DNA from: an uncultured Granulosicoccus sp.
GTDB taxonomy: Bacteria > Pseudomonadota > Gammaproteobacteria > Granulosicoccales > Granulosicoccaceae
Length of the DNA: 64,000 bases
Assembly (NCBI GenBank): GCA_947499955.1
Contig: CANMQI010000006.1
Location: 372,001 to 436,000, forward strand
Direction: 5' to 3'
Part shown: positions 10,269 through 18,908 of the stretch, piece by piece
Layout of the letters: the number at the start of each line of letters is the position of its first letter
Position numbering within the stretch: position 1 is the first letter of the stretch
Position numbers and translations under genes: made by a program
The notes under the pieces: generated by a model
Seen by the model: the letters and a program-made list of their open reading frames with translations, nothing else
What the model was told of the DNA's origin: nothing
The model's database searches: none

Positions 10269-12263
10269 TTACCGATAGTACGCTACCAGCCTGTTCAACC
10301 CGTCCGTAATCGTTACCAGCTCACTGGCAGCTATCCGGGCTTCGTCGACATTGCCCAGTGAACTCAATGCGCCATCGGCCACATCCGAAATTCCTCGGGC
10401 GATCTCGGCACTGCCACCAGCGGCATCGACAACCAGACGGCTGATCTGTTTCGTGGTGGTCGTCTGCTCATCGATGGCGACTCGTATGCTCGACTGAATT
10501 TCACTGATCTGCTTGATCACATCAATGATTTCCCTGACGGCGGTAGCCGCAAGATCGGTGTTGTCCTGAATCGACGCTATTCGCTTTTCGATCTCCTGGG
10601 TCGCCTTCCCGGTTTCATTGGCCAGTTCCTTGACTTCGCTGGCCACGACAGCAAATCCCTTGCCCGCATCACCCGCACGGGCAGCTTCAATCGTTGCATT
10701 CAGTGCCAGCAGATTGGTCTGGTCTGCGATGGATGCGATAACCTTGGTAACATCTCCGATACTGGCACTGGCGCTGCTGAGTTCCCGTACCGAGCGATCG
10801 GTGCTCAAGGTCAGATCCACGGCCTTTTCGACCACCTGACTCGCCAGTGTGCTTCTGTTGGATATTTCACCAATCGAGACGCTCATTTCCGCACTGGCCG
10901 ATGCCACACTGTCAACGTTGTCACTGACCTGCTGTGCTGTTGCCGATGAATGACCGCTTTGATCCGAGGTCCGCTTGGCATTCTCACTGAGCTGGCTGCT
11001 CAAGGTGTTCAAGCGCTCCGAAGACTTGCTCAGACCGGTGGCACTGTCATGGATCTTCTGCATATTCCCCTTGAAGGCCTTCAACAGCCTGTCCAGGCCA
11101 CTGCCCAGTTTTCCAATCGCGTCATCGCCCTGGACGGTGATCTGCGCAGACAGGTCTCCTGCAATGGCTGCATCCACTGCATCCAGCAACAGGTCAACCT
11201 TGTGTCTCAGCTCCCTGGCCTGGCGTTGCTCCTGCTCCCCGGCCAGACGGGCAGCGTCTGCTGCCTGCTGATGCCCTTGCAATATCTCCTGATCCGCCTG
11301 GATCTGCTTCTCCCGAGACTGTTGGATCAGTTACAGTGATTCCTGCTGCTGTCTATACAGATCATCTGCCTCCGCTGCAGTACCTCTGAGCGTGTCCAGA
11401 GCCCGCGCCAGAGCCCCTATCTCGTTACCACGTTCGCGGTAAAGTACGTCCTTGTCGTATTTCTTGGCAGCAAAAGCCTCGGTCACCGATGTCAATGCCA
11501 GAATGGGTTTGATGATCTGAACTTGCAGGTAATAGCTTGCAAAGACCAATATTGCAATACCGGTTACCGCGATGATCAAGCCAACCAGCTTGATGAACGC
11601 CATACTCGCATGACTATCCTGTGAGGCCTTCTGCGCCTCCAGCCTCTGAAGCTCGGTACGAGTATTGATCAACGCACTCAGATCATCCAGCGCCTCTGTC
11701 TGGGCCGCGGCTGCATCGTCAAAATCGGCCATCATCCGGTTACCGGACGCCGGGCCATCTGCCACATAAGCCCTGGCCATTCTGATACCACTCGAGTAGT
11801 AGTCAGGAAACACTGCCAGTGCCAGTCGGGTATCCTGCTCTATCTCCTTCAGCCCTTGTGACCCGGCAATGGTCACAACCTTGTCGGCGGCGCTCTTGAA
11901 CGCCTGGGCATGGTTCTCTGCTTCAATGAATCCGTCATCCAGGCCATCCAGGCCTCTGGTCGCGGATATATCCGTCAGCCATTGCTGAACCTGCACCACA
12001 TGCAGCCTCATGTCCTTGACCAATCCGATCAGAGTCAGGTCGACCTCGACAAGGGTTGATGCGGTATTCTCGACCAGCTCATCATCATTCAGATGGCTGG
12101 ACAGGACCCAGCCCAGTGTCGACAGTGCCGCGATACTCAGCAGGGCTGTTATCACCACGACCAGCCTGAAGTCATGTGCAAGGGAACGGCCACGCTTCAC
12201 ACCAACCCTTGCCCCTTCGGGCTGTGGTACTTCCTCGTCTGTGGAGTTATCGGGGCACGCCAT
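10269..12263 (-). pseudogene. Methyl-accepting chemotaxis protein interrupted by an in-frame TAA
   Basis: From ATG 12263 (ribosome site AAAAGG eight bases upstream) the product has a membrane helix (about residues 34-56), a periplasmic four-helix-type sensor of about 170 residues, a second helix (226-247) and a HAMP domain. The frame then meets TAA at 11331-11333 (codon 311) just after QQQES. The same frame continues without shift for the whole cytoplasmic signalling domain, including the hairpin tip around DQTNLLALNATIEAARAGD, and stops at 10269. A C-to-T change (CAA to TAA) would explain it. As written, the membrane half and the signalling half are separated; a TTG at 11282 could in theory restart the latter. 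It could also be a sequencing error. A longer start at 12392 is less likely. Confidence 0.85.
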
Positions 12264-12492
12264 ACACCAAGCCTTTTCAATGTTACCGACATCAATTCCA
12301 GAACGCAGGTCCCGACAGTCGAACCGGCGCCTCGACGGGTCTATCGGCCTGCTCACGAAGAGACTGGAGTTTGGTGAGGTAATCTGCGCCATTCATCATC
12401 GCCGCTACTGGCAGCGACGACATACAGCTGCTCTTCTGGCAAAGCTGCTGAACACCCATCGAGTGACAGGGGTTCAAGCCAATCGGAAGGCT

Positions 12493-13863
12493 CTACTCGG
12501 GCAAGACCTGCTTTCTGATGATCCCGTGCACGCCCCAGTTCCCGTCAACAACCTGGGTAACACCGAAATCTGCGGCAACCGACATCAGGGAGATTGCTTC
12601 ATCTTCACTCAGGCTCTGAGTCGTCATCAGAAAGCTGCGCATCTTGCGAAAGGCATCGCGCATGGCATTGTCAATCGACGACTTGCTGTAGATATCGCTT
12701 TGAGCCGTATCGCCAAGCTCATCCAGGTAATTCGAATAGCTGAACCCGTGAACGACCCACTCGGTATCGGTTTCAAGCAGTGGATAGTCCAGACCTTCCA
12801 ACGGTGAACCCGCAGTATCGCCGGCTTTATGCAGCACGACTTGCACAAGACCCGTCATGGATGTCTCTATGGCCGTACCTGCAAGCTCCGAATCACCTTG
12901 TGCGGCATGAGGATCACCCGCACTCAACAAGGCACCTTCCACGGCAACGGGATAGTACATGGTGCCACCCTTGCCAATTCTCCAGTTGTCGATATTGCCG
13001 CCAAAGTAGCCTGGTGGTATCGAGTCAACGAAATCAGCCTCTCTTGGTGCGACTCCCAAGGTACCAAAATGTGGCCGAACAGGAATACGGACGCCTTCCA
13101 GCACCTCGGTATTCTTGCTGATGGTGGAATGATCTACCGGCACGCCAGGATAGTCGATCAGTTCGTGTGTGACGCCGTCAGGATCCACCTGAGGTGTCCA
13201 GCGATAGCTGTAAACCGCCTGAGCCCAGTCACGCTCACCCGTGGCATCCAGTTCATAGATGGTGATGACTTCTCTGGGTTTGGGTTCCTCGACGAGGTCG
13301 TTGTAGTGAAAACCCCATGCCGCCGCCACGTTACTGCCGAAGGTTTTGCCTTCATGTTCCGGATTACCCGATGGACGCGGCGACATGTCGAGAATACGTA
13401 CTTCCAGAATATCACCCGGTTCCGCACCACACACATAGACAGGGCCTGTCAGGATATGTACCCCGAAACCTTCACCTGCACCTCGACCGTGAATGGATGC
13501 ATCGAGTGGCCCAGCACCTCGCCGATCGACGCCCTTGTTACCTTTCTCCCAGTGAAAGACACTCTCGGCACCGGGGTCACCCTCCACCATCAGCGAGGCA
13601 TCATCGTTGGCGTGGTGAGTCAATGTTTCAATCGTGATGAAATCACCTGACTGTACATGCAGCCGAGGCTCCTGCGCTTTACTGAAATATCCCCAGTGAA
13701 CAGTATCGGCGCTCGCGGCAAGCTGATGATGTGACGGTGAGTCGGATAGCACATCACAGGCATCCTGTGACCAGGCGCTTGCACTTGTTGTACTGATCAG
13801 CCCGGCAAACAACAACCTGACTGGCATGCGAGGATGGTACCGTTCTGACAAGTCGCATTTCAT
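12493..13863 (-). CDS. Exported acetamidase/formamidase family protein
   Basis: A 456-residue protein of the FmdA_AmdA family, which hydrolyses short-chain amides to ammonia and the acid. Family blocks include the N-terminal VHWGYFSKAQEP and QSGDFITIETLTHHAND, a GVHILTGPVYVCGAEPGD segment, GFHYND and GALLSAGDPHAAQGDSE. An N-terminal export signal (RMPVRLLFAGLISTTSASAWS) is visible, which is less usual, since most formamidases are cytoplasmic; this one probably acts in the periplasm. The start could be the first ATG or the internal ATG at 13827, just before the signal. No amide transporter is adjacent, so the substrate is inferred only from the family. Confidence 0.85.
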   Translation of the reverse strand: MKCDLSERYHPRMPVRLLFAGLISTTSASAWSQDACDVLSDSPSHHQLAASADTVHWGYFSKAQEPRLHVQSGDFITIETLTHHANDDASLMVEGDPGAESVFHWEKGNKGVDRRGAGPLDASIHGRGAGEGFGVHILTGPVYVCGAEPGDILEVRILDMSPRPSGNPEHEGKTFGSNVAAAWGFHYNDLVEEPKPREVITIYELDATGERDWAQAVYSYRWTPQVDPDGVTHELIDYPGVPVDHSTISKNTEVLEGVRIPVRPHFGTLGVAPREADFVDSIPPGYFGGNIDNWRIGKGGTMYYPVAVEGALLSAGDPHAAQGDSELAGTAIETSMTGLVQVVLHKAGDTAGSPLEGLDYPLLETDTEWVVHGFSYSNYLDELGDTAQSDIYSKSSIDNAMRDAFRKMRSFLMTTQSLSEDEAISLMSVAADFGVTQVVDGNWGVHGIIRKQVLPE

Positions 13864-14174
13864 GGCAATACAGTGCCTGTGTAAAGAGGGTTGACTCTTT
13901 CAGTACAAGTATCCAGCCAGTTGCGGAGTAACGGGTTACATTTCCTCAACTCCCTGTTTCATATGATTTTTCATTATTTCGGAATGCCCCCTGAAGGCTC
14001 TTCCAACCCGTGAAACCGCCCTGAAGACGTGCAGGTATCACGAGGTTGCACCGTCTTCACGCACAGGCGCTCAACAGCGCAGCACACACCGATGGGAATA
14101 TCGCCCTCTGCTTCAGTCGAAGCCAATGAGTTTCATGCAGGATCTGCAAGGCGCAACTTGTTGCGACCCTGTTG
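13864..14174. other. Intergenic region upstream of the amidase gene
   Basis: About 310 bp between the thioesterase stop and the amidase start, both on the minus strand. The part near the amidase is AT-rich (13930-13985) and is the likely promoter site. No gene or strong hairpin is evident. Confidence 0.35.
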
Positions 14175-14654
14175 CTACACGCTGTCTTCGGATGCCTGCT
14201 GCATTTCCTGCTCGAAACGCAATCTGAGCGCCTTGCGTGCCTGTGCGGCACGTTGTCGCCTTGCCTCAAGCGGCAGCTCGACTTTCAGCGGCGGTATCTC
14301 GGCAGGTTTACCTTCGTCGTCCACACCTACCATGGTGAAATAGCACGAATTGGTATGCCGCCTGACTCCCTTGCGTATGTCTTCGGCCTCGACTCGTATA
14401 CCGATCTCCATGGAAGTACGCCCCGCATGATTCACACTCGCGCGAAAGGTCACCAACTCACCAACATTGATGGCTTGCTTGAAGGTCACCTGATCGACAG
14501 ACAGCGTGACAACATAGCGTCCGGAGAATCGGGAAGCACACGAAAATGCTACCCTATCGAGAAGATTCAGAAGCGCACCACCGTGTACCTTGCCGCTGAA
14601 GTTCGCCATGTCCGGCGTCATCAGTACGGTCATCTCCAATTGGCGTGAATCCAT
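14175..14654 (-). CDS. Hot-dog fold acyl-CoA thioesterase
   Basis: A 159-residue single hot-dog domain of the acyl-CoA thioesterase (YciA/BACH-like) type, hydrolysing acyl-CoA to free acid and CoA. The text FSGKVHGGALLNLLDRVA carries the HGG motif with the helix that follows, and VDQVTFKQAINVGELVTF is the typical second strand block. The C-terminal 30 residues form a charged helix (RRQRAAQARKALRLRFEQE). The gene follows the initiator tRNA gene on the same strand but is separated from it by a strong terminator, so it needs its own promoter. Confidence 0.85.
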   Translation of the reverse strand: MDSRQLEMTVLMTPDMANFSGKVHGGALLNLLDRVAFSCASRFSGRYVVTLSVDQVTFKQAINVGELVTFRASVNHAGRTSMEIGIRVEAEDIRKGVRRHTNSCYFTMVGVDDEGKPAEIPPLKVELPLEARRQRAAQARKALRLRFEQEMQQASEDSV

Positions 14655-14732
14655 TATTACTCCTCGGCTGATCGGGTCACATCAAGACCGTCAGCATATC
14701 GCAATGCAGTAGACTGCCTTTGCATCGCGCAC

Positions 14733-14755
14733 AAAAAAGCCGCATTTAAGCGGCT
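14733..14755 (-). terminator. Rho-independent terminator of tRNA-fMet
   Basis: Read on the minus strand: AGCCGC, loop TTAAAT, GCGGCT, then six T. It starts about 20 bases after the encoded CCA end of the initiator tRNA gene. Confidence 0.9.
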
Positions 14756-14775
14756 AGATTGACTGTCAGAACACT

Positions 14776-14852
<77 letters not shown>

Positions 14853-14870
14853 ACTGTGCTGACCCGAAGA

Positions 14871-14899
14871 AGTATAACGCTGTTCAATCGTTTGTACAA
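14871..14899 (-). promoter_or_regulatory. Sigma-70 promoter of tRNA-fMet
   Basis: On the minus strand TTGTAC (14894-14899), a 17-base spacer and TATACT (14871-14876) form a good sigma-70 promoter, 18 bases before the mature 5' end of the initiator tRNA. Confidence 0.8.
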
Positions 14900-14942
14900 C
14901 ACTCCATGGCAAATAAATCAAAAAAAGTGGGATCAACGTGAA

Positions 14943-15977
14943 TCATTCGGCAACTTCCGCTTCCTGATAGAAGACGATACCGTTGTAGACATCCAATCTG
15001 GCGTAGACACGCGAGTATCGGAGCTCGAGTCGGTGTGTACTGCCAGCCAGCACGGCACGTGTCACCGCATCCGGCAAGAACTCACCATCATCACGAGCCA
15101 GGCAGCTCACCGGGAAGCTGACAAATTCACCCCTGTCATCAAACGCCAGCCAGTCAATCTTGATCGCTGTATTCTGCTGACCGGCAACCCACTGCAATCG
15201 GGATTCACTGCTTGCAGCCTGCGCCGCATCGGGCAGAATTCTCTCTACTGCCGATGGTTGATACAGCGGGTGCGCCGCCACCGTTGGAAAGGACGAGCCG
15301 GGAATGGAAAGACTGACGCCTTGCGGAAAGGCTCCCGGAAGCTGACCCGCAGCCTGATAGACAAAAGCGTCGTCCGCACTGTGCGTCAGGTCGAATGTGA
15401 ACCACGGACCCGATGCGGTATTGAAGATAATTGACTGTCCTCCGGATATTGCAGAAGGTGGAGGGTTGTCATCCTCGGCTTCCCCGTCAGCATCCAGTTG
15501 TCTGATCTGGCAAGTATCGAGCGGCCATGCCAGATAATCCATATGTGCTGCAACCGGAAAGTCATCGGCATAACGAACGAGCTCGACTTCGCCATCTCCC
15601 ATCTGGTTCGGGTCCGATACGCTACGAAAGCTGCGTGCAACCGCCAGCCAGGGCGATACCACATCCGCAGCGGACAAGCCATCAAGTCCGGTAACAAGAA
15701 GACCCTCTCGATCATCATCGTCCGTATCGTCTGGGAAGGCAGACGAGACTTCGAGCGTATTCGGTGGGCCATCGCGCCCCTCCTCCTCATCCACGCTCTG
15801 TTCCATACCTTGGCCTGAATGGTTTCCTGAACCATCACTGCCGACGGACTCAGGCAGATCAGAGCAGGCACTGGCCAACGTTGTCATCAACAGGATGATC
15901 AGCTTTTTGTGACATCGACGCGAATGCCACGAGACTGCGCTTGCCCATTCCTTGTAGATACCTCTGTAGATACCCAT
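14943..15977 (-). CDS. Unknown lipoprotein with acidic linker
   Basis: Not recognised. The chosen ATG at 15977 has the ribosome site GGAGGA six bases upstream and gives 344 residues; a longer frame to 16052 lacks one. The N-terminus has a basic region (HSRRCHKK), a hydrophobic core (LIILLMTTLA) and lipobox LASAC, predicting an envelope lipoprotein. A Gly/Ser/Asp/Glu-rich linker (about residues 40-85, including DDTDDDDRE) leads to a 250-residue domain with Trp, Tyr and Pro-rich beta-type sequence and two later Cys (DTCQIRQL, FPVSCLARDD) that may form a disulphide. Function unknown. It is a single gene, divergent from the glycosyltransferase. Confidence 0.65.
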   Translation of the reverse strand: MGIYRGIYKEWASAVSWHSRRCHKKLIILLMTTLASACSDLPESVGSDGSGNHSGQGMEQSVDEEEGRDGPPNTLEVSSAFPDDTDDDDREGLLVTGLDGLSAADVVSPWLAVARSFRSVSDPNQMGDGEVELVRYADDFPVAAHMDYLAWPLDTCQIRQLDADGEAEDDNPPPSAISGGQSIIFNTASGPWFTFDLTHSADDAFVYQAAGQLPGAFPQGVSLSIPGSSFPTVAAHPLYQPSAVERILPDAAQAASSESRLQWVAGQQNTAIKIDWLAFDDRGEFVSFPVSCLARDDGEFLPDAVTRAVLAGSTHRLELRYSRVYARLDVYNGIVFYQEAEVAE

Positions 15978-16325
15978 GCCATCCTCCGTGATGATAAGGA
16001 TGAACACTGTAATACCGCAGCCTTCGGCACGAGCACGAAACAGCCGGCCCAACTATATGTATTTACAGCTATCGTCAGATATGGCGAACGAATTCCTGGA
16101 GGGCCTGAGAATCATTATCAAGGTGCTGCGGCACAGGCAACCACCTATTGCCGATGCCAGGTAGTTGCTTTTCAACGGTTTTTTCATCAAACCTTGCGCA
16201 CACAATTGAGTGAAAGGAGTCAGGTGAGCAGAGCATTGATGGCAGATGGATACCGGTAAACATACCGGGGACAGTTATCCACGCGGATGCTACCGTGGCC
16301 AAACATTACACACTGGATAGATTCG
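15978..16325. other. Divergent intergenic region (lipoprotein / exostosin gene)
   Basis: A 348-bp region between two divergent starts. The only sites that can be named are the GGAGGA ribosome site at 15983-15988 for the lipoprotein and an AT-rich patch around 16050-16080. I see no coding sequence of weight. Confidence 0.4.
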
Positions 16326-17336
16326 ATGAAACTGTATATCGATTCCGCCTATGAGACACACCCCTGTCTCGACCGCATGCGCGAGCTGGCTCGGTTGGAT
16401 AAGCAGAATAATTTTGTCATGACTGATGATGCGGCGTCAGCCGATACCATCATCTTCATCGAGAACACTCAATTCGCAGACATGGGGTTCAAGGCACTCC
16501 TGTCGCATGAGCTGGTACGCCGATACCCCGAAAAGGTCTATATGTACAACGAGGCAGATCGGGCGTGGCCGGTCTTGAACGGCCTCTATTGCAGCCTTGC
16601 CTGCAATCTGAGCGATACCCACTCTCACGTCGCCTTTCCCTATCTGAGCGCCACGAATGCCGGCATTCGAGACATTCATGGCAAACCGGCGACGCGAAGG
16701 TGGCTCTATTCCTTCGTTGGCTCGCAGAGCCATCGATCCCGCAAGCCGTTACTCAGACTTTCGGGAAACAACGCTCGCATTGTAGATACGTCGGATTTCT
16801 GCACCTGGAATCCCGTGCAGACGTCCAGATATGCCTTCCAGAAGCTTTACACGGACACCATCGCCGCCAGCAAATTCATTCTCTGTCCACGCGGTATCGG
16901 TCCTGCCTCGTTGCGGCTGTATGAAACCATGGAGGCCGGGCGTGTGCCGGTCATCATTTCCGACACCTGGGTCGCACCACCACAGATCGACTGGGACTTC
17001 GCAGTCCGTGTCCCTGAATGGCAGGTCGCGGACATTCCCAATATCCTCAACGAACTGGAACCTGAATGGCAGGATCGCGGAGAAGCGGCTCGCAAGGCCT
17101 GGGAGTCAGCTTATGCGCCTGATCAGTTGTTCAACACGATGGGAATGGCTATCGCAAGCATTCAGTCTTGTGCTACGCGACCCCTGCCATCTCTTCAGGC
17201 CAGGGCCCTGAAATGGCGAGTCATCGCCGAACAGCAGATTCGCAATCATCTGAAGCCGACACCAGTCACTCCCCTGCCCAAGCCGCGGCCTCGATATTCA
17301 AGTGACCTTGAAAACCTGTTTCCCCGCAAGCACTAG
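16326..17336 (+). CDS. Exostosin-like (GT47) glycosyltransferase
   Basis: A 336-residue protein without membrane helices, matching the exostosin/GT47 domain. Early residues build the acceptor-side fold (NEADRAWPVLNGLY); later come SFVGSQSHRSRKP, the block FILCPRGIGPASLRLYETMEAGRVPVI and DTWVAPP, which is the nucleotide-sugar side of the family. It probably transfers a sugar to a surface polysaccharide or glycan; donor and acceptor are unknown. The ATG at 16326 is preferred over the GTG-side extension at 16287 because the domain starts there (MKLYIDSAYETHP). It is a lone gene, so the pathway is not shown. Confidence 0.75.
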   Translation: MKLYIDSAYETHPCLDRMRELARLDKQNNFVMTDDAASADTIIFIENTQFADMGFKALLSHELVRRYPEKVYMYNEADRAWPVLNGLYCSLACNLSDTHSHVAFPYLSATNAGIRDIHGKPATRRWLYSFVGSQSHRSRKPLLRLSGNNARIVDTSDFCTWNPVQTSRYAFQKLYTDTIAASKFILCPRGIGPASLRLYETMEAGRVPVIISDTWVAPPQIDWDFAVRVPEWQVADIPNILNELEPEWQDRGEAARKAWESAYAPDQLFNTMGMAIASIQSCATRPLPSLQARALKWRVIAEQQIRNHLKPTPVTPLPKPRPRYSSDLENLFPRKH

Positions 17337-17349
17337 GCAGAACCGAGAA

Positions 17350-17402
17350 CGCAAAACGCAAAACGCAAAACGCAAAACGCAAAACGCAAAACGCAAAACG
17401 CA
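17350..17402. repeat. Seven-copy 7-bp tandem repeat (CGCAAAA)
   Basis: Seven perfect head-to-tail copies of CGCAAAA run from 17350 to 17398, followed by a partial copy broken at CGCAG. They sit between the glycosyltransferase stop and the nuo terminator. Read on the minus strand they are a series of TTTT blocks seven bases apart, immediately downstream of the nuo terminator hairpin. Confidence 0.95.
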
Positions 17403-17403
17403 G

Positions 17404-17439
17404 AAAACCCTGCCACGCTCATTCAGCCGCGACAGGGTT
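17404..17439 (-). terminator. Probable terminator of the nuo operon
   Basis: On the minus strand AACCCTG pairs with CAGGGTT across 20 bases that contain a further CGC/GCG pair, followed by TT and then the T-rich tandem repeat. It begins 26 bases after the nuoN stop. The stem has an internal loop, so strength is uncertain. Confidence 0.5.
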
Positions 17440-17464
17440 CGATCCCATAAAGATGCGCGTCAGA

Positions 17465-18901
17465 TCAGCTGAACGCGGCGATACAGGCACTCATGATCAA
17501 GCCTGGCGCCAGACCCAGCGCCAGAACGGCCAGACCGTTTACCGCAAGTCCGGCGGTCACATCACTGGCCGGGCTCACCTGTGTGTCATCAACCGGATCG
17601 TCGAAGAACATGATCTTGATGATTCGCAGATAATAGAACGCCCCGATAACCGACATGATGACGCCCAGGATGGCCAACCAGGTGAAGCCGGCATTGACTG
17701 CCGATTCCAACACGGTCAACTTGGCGTAGAAGCCAACCGCTGGCGGGACACCGGCCAGCGAGAACATGGCCAGCAGCATGACAACCGCCAACAGAGCATT
17801 GCGCTTGCCCAGTCCTGCCAGATCACTCAATTGATCCGCTTCGAATCCCTCTCGTGAAACTGCCAGCAGAACACCAAAGGTTGCCAACGTCGTGAAGGCA
17901 TAGGTGATCGCATAGAACATGGAAGCACTGTAGCCCGCGCTGGTCGCACCGACGATGCCCATCAGCAGAAAGCCCACATGCGAAATCGTGCTGTAAGCGA
18001 GCATGCGCTTGATATTGGTCTGAGCGATGGCAATGAGGTTGCCCACGATCATGGACAGTGCCGACATGATGGCCAGCATCTGCTGCCAGTCAGCACTGAG
18101 CGTTTCCAGTCCTTCAACCAGCAAGCGTATCAGCATGGCAAAGGCAGCAATCTTGGGTGCGGTGGAAATGAACATCGTGACCGACGTCGGAGCACCTTCA
18201 TAGACATCGGGTACCCACATGTGAAACGGCACGGCACCGAGCTTGAACGCAATGCCCACGATCAGGAAGGTCAGGCCGAAACGAGCACCGATGGTGCGCT
18301 CGGCACTCAGCACTTCGGAGTTGCCTGCCAGGATATCGGCAACCACTGTCAGATTCAGCGATCCCGTGGCACCGTATACCATCGACATGCCATACAGCAG
18401 CATGCCCGAAGCCAGCGCACCCAGGACGAAGTACTTCATGGCGGCTTCCGCTGCTCGACCATTGTCTCTGTGCAGCGCCACCATGGCGTACTGCGACAGT
18501 GCCAAGAGCTCCAGGCCCAGATAGACGGTCAGCATATGTGTGGCCGACACCATGATCATCATGCCCGATACCGCAAACAGCCCCAACACGAAATACTCGC
18601 TTCGGGCAATCTTGCGGTTGCCGACATAGTCGCGAGAATACAGGAAGATACCGATGGCCAGCACCAGCACCCAGCTCTTCAGACTGGCACTCAATGTATC
18701 CAGCGTATAGGCGCCACTGAATCCGGTTACGGCTTCATCACCAATCTGCGTCAGCGACATGATCAAAGTAATGACCAGTGACAGCTGAGACAGCCAGTAG
18801 ACGGTGTTCGATTTCGCCTGTGTAAACAGGCCGACGACCAACACCGCACAGGTGGCCGCCAGCAGAAAGATCTCGGGCGTCGCGATCTGCAGGTTGTCCA
18901 T
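17465..18901 (-). CDS. nuoN: NADH-quinone oxidoreductase subunit N
   Basis: A 478-residue membrane subunit of complex I, one of three antiporter-like proton-pumping subunits. Signs are the length, about fourteen predicted helices, and the blocks LGLELLALSQYAMVAL and AVPFHMWVPDVYEGAPTSV, where the conserved Lys/His/Glu of the proton path lie. It is the last gene of the nuo operon, 7 bp after nuoM, and is followed by the operon terminator. Confidence 0.97.
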   Translation of the reverse strand: MDNLQIATPEIFLLAATCAVLVVGLFTQAKSNTVYWLSQLSLVITLIMSLTQIGDEAVTGFSGAYTLDTLSASLKSWVLVLAIGIFLYSRDYVGNRKIARSEYFVLGLFAVSGMMIMVSATHMLTVYLGLELLALSQYAMVALHRDNGRAAEAAMKYFVLGALASGMLLYGMSMVYGATGSLNLTVVADILAGNSEVLSAERTIGARFGLTFLIVGIAFKLGAVPFHMWVPDVYEGAPTSVTMFISTAPKIAAFAMLIRLLVEGLETLSADWQQMLAIMSALSMIVGNLIAIAQTNIKRMLAYSTISHVGFLLMGIVGATSAGYSASMFYAITYAFTTLATFGVLLAVSREGFEADQLSDLAGLGKRNALLAVVMLLAMFSLAGVPPAVGFYAKLTVLESAVNAGFTWLAILGVIMSVIGAFYYLRIIKIMFFDDPVDDTQVSPASDVTAGLAVNGLAVLALGLAPGLIMSACIAAFS

Positions 18902-18908
18902 GAGGCGC

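Noticed and set aside
17350-17402. Possible CRISPR or iteron array
   Set aside because: Units are 7 bp with no spacers; a simple tandem repeat.
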